Source: a virus. Taken from it: a stretch of DNA of 52,803 nt. Positions 25,288-34,079 of the stretch are shown one piece after another. The translations under genes were made by a program, and so were the position numbers. Each line of letters starts with the position of its first letter. Position 1 is the stretch's first letter. The stretch covers positions 1 to 52,803 of IMG/VR virus record IMGVR_UViG_3300008114_000045; one strand, 5' to 3'. The notes below the pieces were generated by a model. The model saw only the letters and a program-made list of their open reading frames with translations. It searched no databases and was not told the origin of the DNA.

Positions 25288-26784
25288 ATGAGAAAACTAA
25301 TTTTAACCAAAAACCAATATAAAACATTATTAGAATCTCTAAACCAAGAACCTATAGTTAAAGGAGGGTTAGATAGAGTTGATGATATGGCTAAAAAATA
25401 TAACTTAAAAGAAGAATACAAAAACCTATTAGAATACCTATATGGTAAAAGTAAAAACCTATCAGAATTTTGGAATGAATGCAGCGTTAATTATGAATCA
25501 ATTCTAGAAGGTTTAAAAGATATCTTAGTAAAAGAAAAAGACGGTTATAAATTGTCAAAAAAATTAGGTTCACCACAAGATGCATTAAAAATATACGAAG
25601 AAAGATTAAATGAAATTGTTGGTGGAATAACTGAAGGTGATTGGTTTGATAATCACCCAGACAATCCAATTAACCAAGAACCTAATAAATTCCCAAGACC
25701 AACAGCGCAAGAAAGCGATATTGATATTAAATATAACAATGGTGAAATAGCTATAGTATCATCTGGGGATGAACAATTATTATTTGATTTAGACGATTAT
25801 AATAGTGAATTCATGAAAGCTGTTAGTGGTGATGAATCTGAGTTGAGTAGTATTGCTACTGAACTAGGTTATGCTGACGATAACAAGGATGGTTATTGGA
25901 CTAACAATGATGAACAAAGCAAACAAGTATTAAAAAACTACATTGAATCAAACTCTGATAAATTAAAATCTATTACCGATGAAGTTAAAAATGATTTGTT
26001 AGATTTTTATTCACATGATGAAAAATTGATAAAAGCGTTAAATGGTGAAGAAGAAGAATTAAATGAAATAGATAACGAAACGGCTAAAAACCAATTAGCT
26101 AAACAATTTCCACAAACACATAGAAAAAGTGATAAAACACCAGAAGAAATGAAAGCGGCATTAGACGCTAGAAAAAATATTACTGGTGACCATGAAACTG
26201 GTGGTTTTGGTGGTAATTATTTAAATAAAAATAAAAAAGTTTTACCTAAAGTTCAACCACAATCTAAAAACCCTCCTTCTACACAAACTAGACTACCTTT
26301 TGATGAAACAATGTCACTTGGTGGTGTTGGTGGTGGTGTTAGTGTTTTTGGTGGTGGTAAGTCTGGTGAGAGATTAAATATGCCAGTTGGTAAATATAAT
26401 GAACCACTTAAAAAAACTTTTAAAGAAGGGATAAAAGAAACTACACAAGGTGAAGGGTCGATAGGCGCATACGATGCAAACGCACTACCAATCGGTAGAA
26501 ATGGTGAATTTAAAAATGTTGGTAAAACAAAGGCTGAGAAAACACCACAATATGCTGGAGGTGCATTTGTTGAATTTAACGATTGTACAAAACTTAATAA
26601 TAAACCAGCTGGTTCTGGTTGTAGTACTGGTGCTGTAGATGGTGTTGTTAAACTAAAAAAAGCTAAAGGAAGTGTAAACGCACCTTCATTAGGTGAAAAC
26701 AAGATTTATGAAACGATAGCTAAAAAGACTGGTAAAACAATCGATGAAGTTAAAAGAATAATTGAATCAAAAAACAATAAGTAA
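25288..26784 (+). CDS. Putative internal virion protein
   Basis: 498 residues, N-terminus MRKLILTKNQYKTLLES, a basic helix ending in an LxxLLES site of the type cut by T4-like prohead proteases. The body is acidic and low in complexity, with a Gly-rich stretch (about residues 340-365) and a C-terminal basic segment. No enzyme motif. Location with two similar genes suggests a head-internal or scaffold role; this is inference. Confidence 0.55.
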   Translation: MRKLILTKNQYKTLLESLNQEPIVKGGLDRVDDMAKKYNLKEEYKNLLEYLYGKSKNLSEFWNECSVNYESILEGLKDILVKEKDGYKLSKKLGSPQDALKIYEERLNEIVGGITEGDWFDNHPDNPINQEPNKFPRPTAQESDIDIKYNNGEIAIVSSGDEQLLFDLDDYNSEFMKAVSGDESELSSIATELGYADDNKDGYWTNNDEQSKQVLKNYIESNSDKLKSITDEVKNDLLDFYSHDEKLIKALNGEEEELNEIDNETAKNQLAKQFPQTHRKSDKTPEEMKAALDARKNITGDHETGGFGGNYLNKNKKVLPKVQPQSKNPPSTQTRLPFDETMSLGGVGGGVSVFGGGKSGERLNMPVGKYNEPLKKTFKEGIKETTQGEGSIGAYDANALPIGRNGEFKNVGKTKAEKTPQYAGGAFVEFNDCTKLNNKPAGSGCSTGAVDGVVKLKKAKGSVNAPSLGENKIYETIAKKTGKTIDEVKRIIESKNNK

Positions 26785-26806
26785 TAAACTTTATTAAAAA
26801 CTAAGA

Positions 26807-26814
26807 TATTTATA
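26807..26814 (+). promoter_or_regulatory. Late-type motif TATTTATA
   Basis: 16 bases before the ATG at 26831. Confidence 0.45.
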
Positions 26815-26830
26815 ATTAAATCAATTTAAA

Positions 26831-28567
26831 ATGGATAAAAATATAATTAAAAAACATCTAGTAAACAAATTTGTTAATGAGGCTGAAACTCCAGGTATTG
26901 CAGTTACAGCAGCAGCTCAAAAAGCTTCTGAAAAAATTAACAAACAAGCAATAAAAGATGTTGATAAAGATTTAAACGGTTATGATAAAAATTTGAACAA
27001 AGGTATGGAAGTTACTGATGTTAACAACAAATTTAATTATAACAGTAACGAAGAAAAAGAATATCATGACCAAATGGAAATCATGAATGGTCAAGAGATG
27101 ATTCAATATGATAGAAATCCAAATAAAGAATTTAGTGATAGAGCTAAAGAAGCTATTGTTGGTTCTAGTAGAATGGGTAACAATCCAGAATGGGCTAATG
27201 TTATTCCAGCACAACAAGGATTTACTGGTCCAGATTTTGGAAAAAATCTAGCAGCGTCAATTGAAAAGTCACAAGAAATTAGAGCTAAAGAAACACCAAC
27301 AACAAAAATGTTTGGTGATGACTGGGAAGTTACGCCAGATAAAAGTCATAAGGCTTATGCATTTGAGAATAAAGATAACAATAAACCACAAATAAAAGAA
27401 GGAATGAAAAGACTTAAATTCAAAAAAGAGTTTAACGGTGTTGGAAATGCACTTAAAATGATACCAGAATCTTACAAAGTAGATAAAAAAGTATTTGAAA
27501 TGACTGATGGTGTTGAAAACTATAAAATCCGTTGGGAAGGTTCATTAACTGAAGGTAAAGCAGTTGTTCTTATGGCAGCTGACAAAAACATGGTTAATGA
27601 AGACATGCAAAAAATGAAACACCTAATGGGGTACAAATCTCAAGAAACATTAGGAACTGTAAAAGGTAGAGCTAGATTAGATGAAAACTCAACGTTTAAC
27701 GATATTTGGAAAAAAACAAAAATGTTAATGGAGATGGAAGACATCGAAGATGCTGATGCTAAAGAAGGTAACTGGGATGAAATCAAAGTTCCTCATGCTG
27801 CTGATGCAAAAAAACATGTTGAAGGTTCTGTAGCATCTGAAAAGAAAACTGAAGCGCCAAATCCAAAAACTGGTGAATTTGAAAAAATTAAAAAACATGC
27901 AGCTGAAGCTACTAAACATGTAACAATGAAAGAATCTGTTGAAGAAGAAGAAGTTGTTAAAGAAGAAGAAGAAGTAAAAGAAGAAACTACTAAATCAACA
28001 GAAACAGCATCTAAAGGTGGTAAAAATATCGAAGATGTGACAGCTAAAGAAGGTAACTGGGATGAAATCAAAGTTCCTCACGCTGCTGACGCTAAAAAAC
28101 ACATTCACATGGGTAAAGAATCAACTGCAAAAGTTGAAACTGAAGCTAAAGAAAACGAAGAAGGTTTATCTGAAGGTGTTGTAATTGGTGGAATTAAATT
28201 TGAACCAATCAACGAATCATGGATGGGTGAAGGTATGTATGAAGAAGGTATGTATGAAGAAGGTATGTACGAAGCTGAAGGTCTTAAAATAGGTTTTAAT
28301 GATTTCAGAGATATGATTAATAATAAATTAAGAAGTGTTTTTGGTAAAATAGCTGCAAACGAAAGAGTTACTTTATACAATATATTTGATAAATTAATTT
28401 CAGTATTTGATAATCCAGGTAATCAAGATACTGGTAAATTAGGTACACTTTTAGATAAATTTGATATGGTTGTTAGTGATATGAACGCTAAACAACCAGA
28501 CGCACAACAAAATATGGGTGCTGATACTAATATGGCGATGGGTGAAGGTATGAATGAAGAATACTAA
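26831..28567 (+). CDS. Repeat-rich acidic virion or scaffold protein
   Basis: 578 residues, N-terminus MDKNIIKKHLVNKFVNEAE. Strongly charged with few hydrophobic stretches. It contains a 20-residue unit (AKEGNWDEIKVPHAADAKKH) twice, separated by a Glu-rich spacer, and three EEGMY units. The last 110 residues look folded and helical (FRDMINNKLRSVFGKI onward). Composition and N-terminus fit an internal head or scaffold protein. Stands alone between a late-type motif and a terminator, as an abundant late protein would. Confidence 0.6.
   Translation: MDKNIIKKHLVNKFVNEAETPGIAVTAAAQKASEKINKQAIKDVDKDLNGYDKNLNKGMEVTDVNNKFNYNSNEEKEYHDQMEIMNGQEMIQYDRNPNKEFSDRAKEAIVGSSRMGNNPEWANVIPAQQGFTGPDFGKNLAASIEKSQEIRAKETPTTKMFGDDWEVTPDKSHKAYAFENKDNNKPQIKEGMKRLKFKKEFNGVGNALKMIPESYKVDKKVFEMTDGVENYKIRWEGSLTEGKAVVLMAADKNMVNEDMQKMKHLMGYKSQETLGTVKGRARLDENSTFNDIWKKTKMLMEMEDIEDADAKEGNWDEIKVPHAADAKKHVEGSVASEKKTEAPNPKTGEFEKIKKHAAEATKHVTMKESVEEEEVVKEEEEVKEETTKSTETASKGGKNIEDVTAKEGNWDEIKVPHAADAKKHIHMGKESTAKVETEAKENEEGLSEGVVIGGIKFEPINESWMGEGMYEEGMYEEGMYEAEGLKIGFNDFRDMINNKLRSVFGKIAANERVTLYNIFDKLISVFDNPGNQDTGKLGTLLDKFDMVVSDMNAKQPDAQQNMGADTNMAMGEGMNEEY
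27758..28100 (+). repeat. Direct repeat pair of about 58 bp
   Basis: Copies at 27758-27815 and 28043-28100, nearly identical, in frame, coding for the AKEGNWDEIKVPHAADAKKH unit. Confidence 0.85.
28229..28273 (+). repeat. Three 15-bp tandem repeats
   Basis: Unit gaaggtatgtatgaa, three copies with one change, coding for EGMYE. Confidence 0.9.
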
Positions 28568-28590
28568 ATATTTAATTAATTAAAATATAA

Positions 28591-28619
28591 AAAAGGTACT
28601 CATATGGGTACCTTTTTTT
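28591..28619 (+). terminator. Rho-independent terminator
   Basis: AAAAGGTAC / GTACCTTTT stem followed by T residues. Confidence 0.85.
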
Positions 28620-28629
28620 ATTGATACAA

Positions 28630-28637
28630 TATTTATG
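28630..28637 (+). promoter_or_regulatory. Late-type motif TATTTATG
   Basis: Between the terminator and the lysozyme remnant, 10 bases before its ATG. It is the original lysozyme promoter if the model of an invaded locus is right. Confidence 0.4.
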
Positions 28638-28647
28638 AATAAAAGTT

Positions 28648-28761
28648 ATGGAAAAGATTACAAAAACTGGTACAAAAGGTATCGAACTAATCAAGAAATT
28701 TGAAGGTTTCAGTGCAAAACCTTATAAATGTCCAGCTGGTGTACCAACAATAGCTAATTAA
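28648..28761 (+). pseudogene. 5' remnant of a GH24 lysozyme gene
   Basis: 37 codons reading as a lysozyme N-terminus (GIELIKKFEGFSAKPYKCPA, then GVPTI) and then AN and a stop, where an intact gene goes on with GYG. The GIY-YIG gene begins 3 bases later. It keeps the catalytic Glu helix but nothing else. It differs from the intact copy at 29450, so it is what is left of a separate allele. Confidence 0.8.
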
Positions 28762-28764
28762 TTA

Positions 28765-29463
28765 ATGGCGGTAGTATATAGACATAGACGATTAGATACT
28801 AATGAAATTTTTTATATTGGTATTGGTGTAAAAGAAAAAAGAGCATATGAAAAACGTTCTAGAAATAAATTATGGGAAAATATAGTTAATAAAACTGAAT
28901 ATAAAGTTGAGATAATAGTTAAAGATATTGATTATGAATCAGCAAAAGAACTTGAAATATTATTAATAGAAACATATGGTAGACGTGATTTAGGTTTAGG
29001 TAGTTTAGTTAACATGACCAATGGTGGTGATGGTAATAAAGGTATGAGTCAAGAACAAAAAAATATAATCTCAGAAAAACTAACTGGTAAGAAACAATCT
29101 GAAGAAACAAAGAAAAAACGAAGTGAAACTTCAAAAAAAACTTGGTCGGACCCTAAATTAAAAGAACTTAAAAGTAAACAAACTTACGAACTAAACAAGT
29201 TAGGTGTTATTGGAACTAAAGGTAAAGAGTCAAAAAAGAAGGGTATTAAATTAAGTGAAGAAACGAAAGAAAAGACTTCAAAAGGGCTTAAAAAATATTA
29301 TGAGAATAACAAACCACATAATTTTAAAATAATAGAAGAAAATATAAAAAATGATATAATTATAGATTATAATAATGGTATAAATAAATTACAATTACAT
29401 AAGAAATATAATTTATCTAGAAACATAATAAATAGAATAATTAAAGAATATGAAAATAACTAA
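28765..29463 (+). CDS. GIY-YIG homing endonuclease 1
   Basis: 232 residues. GIY-YIG domain (VVYRHRR, IFYIGIG, metal Glu in LLIETYG) followed by NUMOD3-type repeats (GMSQEQKNIISEKLTGKK, KGIKLSEETKEKTSKGLK) and a C-terminal helix-turn-helix-like end. Sits exactly between a lysozyme remnant and an intact lysozyme whose start it overlaps. Paralogue of the gene at 29913. Free-standing homing enzymes of this class spread with flanking sequence. Confidence 0.9.
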   Translation: MAVVYRHRRLDTNEIFYIGIGVKEKRAYEKRSRNKLWENIVNKTEYKVEIIVKDIDYESAKELEILLIETYGRRDLGLGSLVNMTNGGDGNKGMSQEQKNIISEKLTGKKQSEETKKKRSETSKKTWSDPKLKELKSKQTYELNKLGVIGTKGKESKKKGIKLSEETKEKTSKGLKKYYENNKPHNFKIIEENIKNDIIIDYNNGINKLQLHKKYNLSRNIINRIIKEYENN

Positions 29464-29911
29464 AATTAGTGAAAATGGTATAAACTTAATAAAAAGTTTT
29501 GAAGGCTTTTCTAGTAAGCCTTATTTATGTCCAGCAAAAATTTGTACTATCGGATATGGCGCAACTTTTTACCCTAATGGTAAGAAAGTTACTATGGCTG
29601 ACAAAGCTGTAACAGAAGCTGAAGGTGTTGAATTGTTAAAATCTATGTTAATAAAATTTGAACAATATGTTGATTCATACTGTATAGACAAAATAACACA
29701 AAATCAGTTCGATGCGTTGGTGTCTTTTTGTTATAATTTAGGACCAGCAAATTTAAAAGCGTCAACATTATTAAAAAAAGTTAATAAAAACCCTAACGAT
29801 GAAACAATCAGAGCAGAATTTATGAAATGGACAAAAGCTTCAAATAAAGTATTAAAAGGTCTAGTTGTTAGACGACAAGCGGAAGCTGATTTATATTTTA
29901 AAAAGGATTGA
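29450..29911 (+). CDS. GH24 lysozyme (T4-type endolysin)
   Basis: 153 residues. Catalytic Glu in SFEGF (E18), TIGYGAT motif, QNQFDALVSFCYNLG and the conserved C-terminal RRQAEADLYF. The usual Asp after the first helix is a Cys here (SSKPYLCPA), as in other phage lysozymes of this subgroup. Cleaves peptidoglycan at lysis. No export signal, so a holin is needed; a candidate lies at 45518. Start overlaps the upstream endonuclease by 14 bases; no own promoter seen. Confidence 0.9.
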   Translation: MKITKISENGINLIKSFEGFSSKPYLCPAKICTIGYGATFYPNGKKVTMADKAVTEAEGVELLKSMLIKFEQYVDSYCIDKITQNQFDALVSFCYNLGPANLKASTLLKKVNKNPNDETIRAEFMKWTKASNKVLKGLVVRRQAEADLYFKKD

Positions 29912-29912
29912 A

Positions 29913-30578
29913 ATGGCGGTTGTTTATAGACATGTACGTTTAGATACTAACGAAGTTTTTTATGTTGGTATTGGTAAAACTATAGCTAGGGCTTACCAAA
30001 AAAGTAAAACAAAACGTTCAATTTTTTGGTTAAACATTATAAATAAAACTAATTATAAAGTTGAAATATTAGCTGAAGATTTATCATGGGAAGAAGCTTG
30101 TGAGATGGAAAAAAAATTAATTTACGAATATGGTAGAAAAGATTTAGGTACTGGCACTTTAGTTAATTTAACTGATGGTGGTGAAAATCCACCATTGATG
30201 TTAGGTGATAAGAACTATTCTAAAACTATTGAAGGTAGGAGAAAAATTTCAGATAGAATGAAAGGTAAGGTAATGTCTGATGAAACTAAATCCAAATTAT
30301 CAAAAAATGCGAAAGAAAAAGGTTTTGTACCACCATCACAAAAAGGTAAAACTAAAAGTATTGAAACTAAAATAAAACATTCAAATTCAATTAGTGGTGG
30401 TAAACATTGTAATGCTAAAAAAATTATTTGTATTGAAAACGGTAAAATTTGGGATTCAATTAAAGAATGTGCTAAAGATACTAATATAAGTTATAGTACT
30501 TTAGTTAATAAATTAAATGGCTTTAGAAAGAATGATACTACGTTTAAGTATTTGTCGAACATTGAAAGGTTTAGTTAG
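29913..30578 (+). CDS. GIY-YIG homing endonuclease 2, TAG stop
   Basis: 221 residues from the ATG one base after the lysozyme stop. VVYRHVRLDTNEVFYVGIG, the metal Glu in KKLIYEYG, a NUMOD3 segment (GRRKISDRMKGKVMSDET) and a NUMOD1-like end (IICIENGKIWDSIKECAKD). The N-terminal 20 residues closely match endonuclease 1. Its last codons are read in another frame of a lysozyme 3' remnant. Ends in TAG; TGA follows 7 codons later. Confidence 0.9.
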   Translation: MAVVYRHVRLDTNEVFYVGIGKTIARAYQKSKTKRSIFWLNIINKTNYKVEILAEDLSWEEACEMEKKLIYEYGRKDLGTGTLVNLTDGGENPPLMLGDKNYSKTIEGRRKISDRMKGKVMSDETKSKLSKNAKEKGFVPPSQKGKTKSIETKIKHSNSISGGKHCNAKKIICIENGKIWDSIKECAKDTNISYSTLVNKLNGFRKNDTTFKYLSNIERFS

Positions 30579-30618
30579 AAGAAGAACAGCAGAAGCTGAT
30601 TTATATTTCACAAAATAA
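30562..30618 (+). pseudogene. 3' remnant of a lysozyme gene
   Basis: Reads LKGLVRRRTAEADLYFTK and stop, matching the end of the intact lysozyme (LKGLVVRRQAEADLYF). It overlaps the end of endonuclease 2 in a different frame. With the 5' remnant at 28648 it brackets the two endonucleases and the intact lysozyme. Confidence 0.8.
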
Positions 30619-30639
30619 AATTATAAACAAAAAAACAAT

Positions 30640-30667
30640 AAAAACCCTGGCAATTGCTGGGGTTTTT
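30640..30667 (+). terminator. Rho-independent terminator of lysozyme locus
   Basis: AAAACCC / GGGTTTT outer stem with a GCAATTGC inner palindrome, followed by T residues. Confidence 0.75.
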
Positions 30668-30681
30668 CAGTTTTTTTTAAA

Positions 30682-30689
30682 TATTTATA
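30682..30689 (+). promoter_or_regulatory. Late-type motif TATTTATA for signalling operon
   Basis: Just after the terminator and 15 bases before the histidine kinase ATG. It suggests the two-component genes are expressed late. Confidence 0.45.
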
Positions 30690-30704
30690 TTAAAAACTTA
30701 CAAC

Positions 30705-32468
30705 ATGGATAAACTTAACAAATTATATATCGGTATTGGTTCTATTATCATGATGCTTTATATTTTAACACATACCTTTATAATGTTAGATTATATTCCA
30801 TTATGTAAAGAGATTGCAATATTCAATTATTTATCAATTATCCTTTTTTCTATCCCAGCAGTATTATTCGTAAGAAACTATATAAAGAAAAGCAAACAAT
30901 CAGAGAATTTAAATTATTACGCTAAATCATTAAACGAAACGTTAATACATCAATCACACAATCAATTGTTTTATGATGGGAATATTGTTGATGGTGCCAA
31001 ACTATTAACCAAAGAAGTGACGTTATGTGCAAATGTTGATAGATGTTCTATTTGGTTATACAACAACGATAAAACAAGTATCATTTGTCAACAACTATAC
31101 ATTAAAAGTGATGATAAATGGATTGAAGGGTTAACATTAAATAAAAAAGATTATGAACCTTATTTTAATGCGCTAAGTGTTAATCCAATTATTGTTGCTG
31201 ATGACGCTGAAACACATCCATCAACAAAATGTTTTAAAGATGGTTATTTGATTCCATTAGGTGTTAAATCTATGTTAGATGTTCCAATACTTTATAAAGG
31301 TAAAGTAATAGGTGTAATTTGTATTGAATCATTAACACCTAGAGAATGGCATAAAGTTGAAATTAATTTTGCCGAAATGTTATCTTCATTATATTCTTTT
31401 ATGTATTCAGTAAAAGAAAATAAAATGGTTGAACAAAATCTTGTTGATTTCCAAGATTTCATAAATGAAACAGCGTTGGTTTCAAAAACAGACAAACATG
31501 GTAAAATAACATACGCCAATAAAAAATTTTCAGAAGTATGTGGTTACACAAAAAGAGAATTAATTGGTAAAGACCATAATTTGGTTAATTCTGGTTTCCA
31601 TGATAAAAAATTCTGGGCTAAGATGTATAAAACTACAGTCAACGATAAGAAGATTTGGCATAGTTTGGTTGTGAATAAAAGAAAGAATGGTAGTTTATAT
31701 TATGTTGATACATATATTAAAGCAGAGTTTGACCATGATACGAATGAATTAATCGGTTTCTCATCAATAAGACAAGATATGACTGAGTTATATGAATCAT
31801 TGAATGAGTTAAACAAAAAGAACACCTATTTAGAGCACGCTGCGAAGATTCTAAGACACGATATGCATTCTGGTATAAATACATATATCCCAAGAGGAAT
31901 TAATTCATTACAACGAAGATTAACACCAGAAATAATTGAAGTAAATAAATTAGAAGCACCATTGAAGATGCTTAAAGAAGGTTTGAAACATACACAGAAA
32001 GTTTATAAAGGTGTTTATGAGTTTACAAATTTGGTTAAAAAAGACGCTGTGTTAGCTAAAGATTATCATAACTTAAAAGAAATTTTAACAACCTTTTTAA
32101 AATCAACAGCATATTTCAGTCAAGTTAAAATACATGATTTACCTAATTTTGAAGTTAACGAATCATTGTTTTGTACAGCAATTGATAATCTTATTAGAAA
32201 TGGTTTAAAATACAATGACTCAAGCAATAAATTGGTCAACATTTACATGGAAGATGATGAAACGCTAGTTGTTGAAGATAATGGTAGAGGATTAACACAA
32301 GACCAATTTGAAGAATATTCTAAACCATATAATAGAAATAAAAACCAAAAAGAACCTGGTACGGGGTTAGGGTTAAATATTTGTATAGCAATACTTAAAG
32401 AACATGGTTTTGAAATTTTTTCAGAAAAAATTGTTAATGGTACTAAAATAAAAATAAAATTAAAATAG
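30705..32468 (+). CDS. Membrane sensor histidine kinase (GAF-PAS-HisKA-HATPase)
   Basis: 587 residues. Two membrane segments (about 7-28 and 38-57), a GAF domain (about 85-235), a PAS domain (about 255-365), a dimerisation/phosphoacceptor helix with H385 (ILRHDMHSG), and a HATPase_c domain with N box (DNLIRNGLKYND), G1 (VEDNGRGL) and G2 (GTGLGLN). All catalytic motifs are intact, so it should be active at the host inner membrane. The signal is unknown. Ends in TAG with TGA one codon on. First of a tight operon with a response regulator. Rare in phages. Confidence 0.95.
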   Translation: MDKLNKLYIGIGSIIMMLYILTHTFIMLDYIPLCKEIAIFNYLSIILFSIPAVLFVRNYIKKSKQSENLNYYAKSLNETLIHQSHNQLFYDGNIVDGAKLLTKEVTLCANVDRCSIWLYNNDKTSIICQQLYIKSDDKWIEGLTLNKKDYEPYFNALSVNPIIVADDAETHPSTKCFKDGYLIPLGVKSMLDVPILYKGKVIGVICIESLTPREWHKVEINFAEMLSSLYSFMYSVKENKMVEQNLVDFQDFINETALVSKTDKHGKITYANKKFSEVCGYTKRELIGKDHNLVNSGFHDKKFWAKMYKTTVNDKKIWHSLVVNKRKNGSLYYVDTYIKAEFDHDTNELIGFSSIRQDMTELYESLNELNKKNTYLEHAAKILRHDMHSGINTYIPRGINSLQRRLTPEIIEVNKLEAPLKMLKEGLKHTQKVYKGVYEFTNLVKKDAVLAKDYHNLKEILTTFLKSTAYFSQVKIHDLPNFEVNESLFCTAIDNLIRNGLKYNDSSNKLVNIYMEDDETLVVEDNGRGLTQDQFEEYSKPYNRNKNQKEPGTGLGLNICIAILKEHGFEIFSEKIVNGTKIKIKLK

Positions 32469-32470
32469 TT

Positions 32471-32908
32471 ATGATAGATTCAATATTATTAGTGGATGAT
32501 GAAGATTTATTTCACTTAGTTTTCGAAGACGCATGTAGTCTTTTAGATATAACACTTTCTTTACAAAGCGTTTCTTCAGCAGATGAAGCTGAAAAAATGT
32601 TTAAGAAATGGTATGAAACAAATAAAACAGATGAACGACCAGAATGTGTGTTCGTTGATTTAAATATGATAGGTTCTACTTTTGATGGGATTGAATTGGT
32701 TAGAAGAATTAATTTTGAATATGGTAACCATGTTGTTATAGGAATTATTTCATCAAGTGACGAAGCAGAAGAACAAGCAAAAGCGGTAAAAGCTGGAGCG
32801 CAATTTTGGATTGTTAAATCAGATGAGATTGAACCTAGGTTAGAAGATTTCAAAAAAGATTTTGAAAACTATAAAAAAGGTAAAGGAAAATTTAGAGTGT
32901 ATAGATGA
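32471..32908 (+). CDS. Single-domain response regulator
   Basis: 145 residues, a receiver domain only: acidic pocket LLVDDED, phosphoacceptor D63 (VFVDLNM), switch Ser (GIISSSDE) and Lys (WIVKSDE). There is no DNA-binding output domain, so it should act by protein contact, as CheY does. Two bases after the kinase; overlaps the next gene as ATGA. The natural partner is the coiled-coil membrane protein that follows. Confidence 0.95.
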   Translation: MIDSILLVDDEDLFHLVFEDACSLLDITLSLQSVSSADEAEKMFKKWYETNKTDERPECVFVDLNMIGSTFDGIELVRRINFEYGNHVVIGIISSSDEAEEQAKAVKAGAQFWIVKSDEIEPRLEDFKKDFENYKKGKGKFRVYR

Positions 32909-33459
32909 TAAAATTAGATAAAAATACAATGGAGCAATTAATCCATCTTTATGAAACCAGAAAAATAGGTTTGGAGGGTAATATTGCTAAATTGATTGAA
33001 ACTGATGACGATAATTTTCAACAATATCTTAGAACATGTATATCTAACGACAACGATAATAGAAGAAAAAGATTAACAATAACCAAACAAGTTCAATCAC
33101 AAAACACTGAATTAAAAAAAGCTAAAGAAGAAAACGAAAGAATAAACGCAGAATTAAAAATAGCGTTGGATGTTGCTGAAAAAGCTAGAGAAAATGCTGA
33201 AAATGATTTAGAACTTCTTCAAAAGAAAACACAATTTGAGTTAATAGGGTTGATTGTTAAAATTTCTTTATCTATAATTATTGGTGTAGGTTTATTTACT
33301 AGCTTTATGTATTTATATGTAATATATTTAGGTGGCGACACTACAGTTATACAATCAACATGGGCTAACATATTTGGTATATTATTAACAAATAGTTTTA
33401 GTATAATAGGAACAATAATGGGGGTTAAATATGCCTCTGATAAAAATAAAAAAAGATAA
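32905..33459 (+). CDS. Coiled-coil membrane protein, possible signalling output
   Basis: 184 residues. About 100 residues of charged coiled coil, then two membrane segments (about 112-135 and 148-172) and a short basic tail. Overlaps the response regulator by 4 bases and lies 3 bases before an L,D-transpeptidase-like gene. It could be a holin-like or lysis-control effector driven by the regulator. No family recognised. Confidence 0.7.
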   Translation: MIKLDKNTMEQLIHLYETRKIGLEGNIAKLIETDDDNFQQYLRTCISNDNDNRRKRLTITKQVQSQNTELKKAKEENERINAELKIALDVAEKARENAENDLELLQKKTQFELIGLIVKISLSIIIGVGLFTSFMYLYVIYLGGDTTVIQSTWANIFGILLTNSFSIIGTIMGVKYASDKNKKR

Positions 33460-33462
33460 AAT

Positions 33463-34074
33463 ATGAGTTACACAAGAGAACAGATTAAAGCTGCGGTTGA
33501 ATCAAAAGGTTACAGATGGTTTAACGATGACGCTAATAAAACTTATGATGTAAATATTGTAGGTATTCGTAATGCAGCAACTGGTAAAAAAGTTACAAAC
33601 GTATTTGATGACATTCTTACTATTTCATTTAAAGATGAAAAAGGCGCTTGGCAATTTTATGCATGGGCGGCAACAACAGACCCAGGTAAAAAATCCATGT
33701 TAGAATGGAATAAAATGGGTATTAAAGGTGGTTGTGCAAGATTAGTACCAAATCAATATAGAAGTGTTTGGAGAATAGATAAACATCAAGGAAAATATGA
33801 TGCGTTATGTCAAAGAAATGGAAACGTAAGAGTTTACCGTGATGCTGACTTTGATTTAGAATATGATGAAAATAAAATCACTGAAGGTATGTACGGAATT
33901 AACATACATAAAGCTGGTAGAGATTCTACATGGGTGGAAAACTGGTCAGCTGGTTGTCAAGTATTTAAAAGAGTAATGGATTTTGATGCGTTTATGAGTA
34001 TAGTTAGAAAAGCGGCTAAAATACATGGTAATTCATTCACTTACACATTATTAAATTCAACTGATATTAAATAA
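33463..34074 (+). CDS. L,D-transpeptidase (YkuD)-like cell wall protein
   Basis: 203 residues. Contains a His motif (GMYGINIHKAG) followed by WSAGCQVFKRV; the H...S-x-GC arrangement is that of YkuD-type enzymes with a catalytic Cys. N-terminal segment (MSYTREQIKAAVESKGYRWF) is typical of a phage family often found next to endolysins. No signal peptide. May modify or cut peptidoglycan at lysis. Assignment rests on the motif only. Confidence 0.55.
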   Translation: MSYTREQIKAAVESKGYRWFNDDANKTYDVNIVGIRNAATGKKVTNVFDDILTISFKDEKGAWQFYAWAATTDPGKKSMLEWNKMGIKGGCARLVPNQYRSVWRIDKHQGKYDALCQRNGNVRVYRDADFDLEYDENKITEGMYGINIHKAGRDSTWVENWSAGCQVFKRVMDFDAFMSIVRKAAKIHGNSFTYTLLNSTDIK

Positions 34075-34079
34075 TTATA

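Noticed and set aside
28648-30618. Group I or II intron structure at the lysozyme locus
   Set aside because: No intron core motifs seen, and a complete second lysozyme in the middle does not fit a simple intron.
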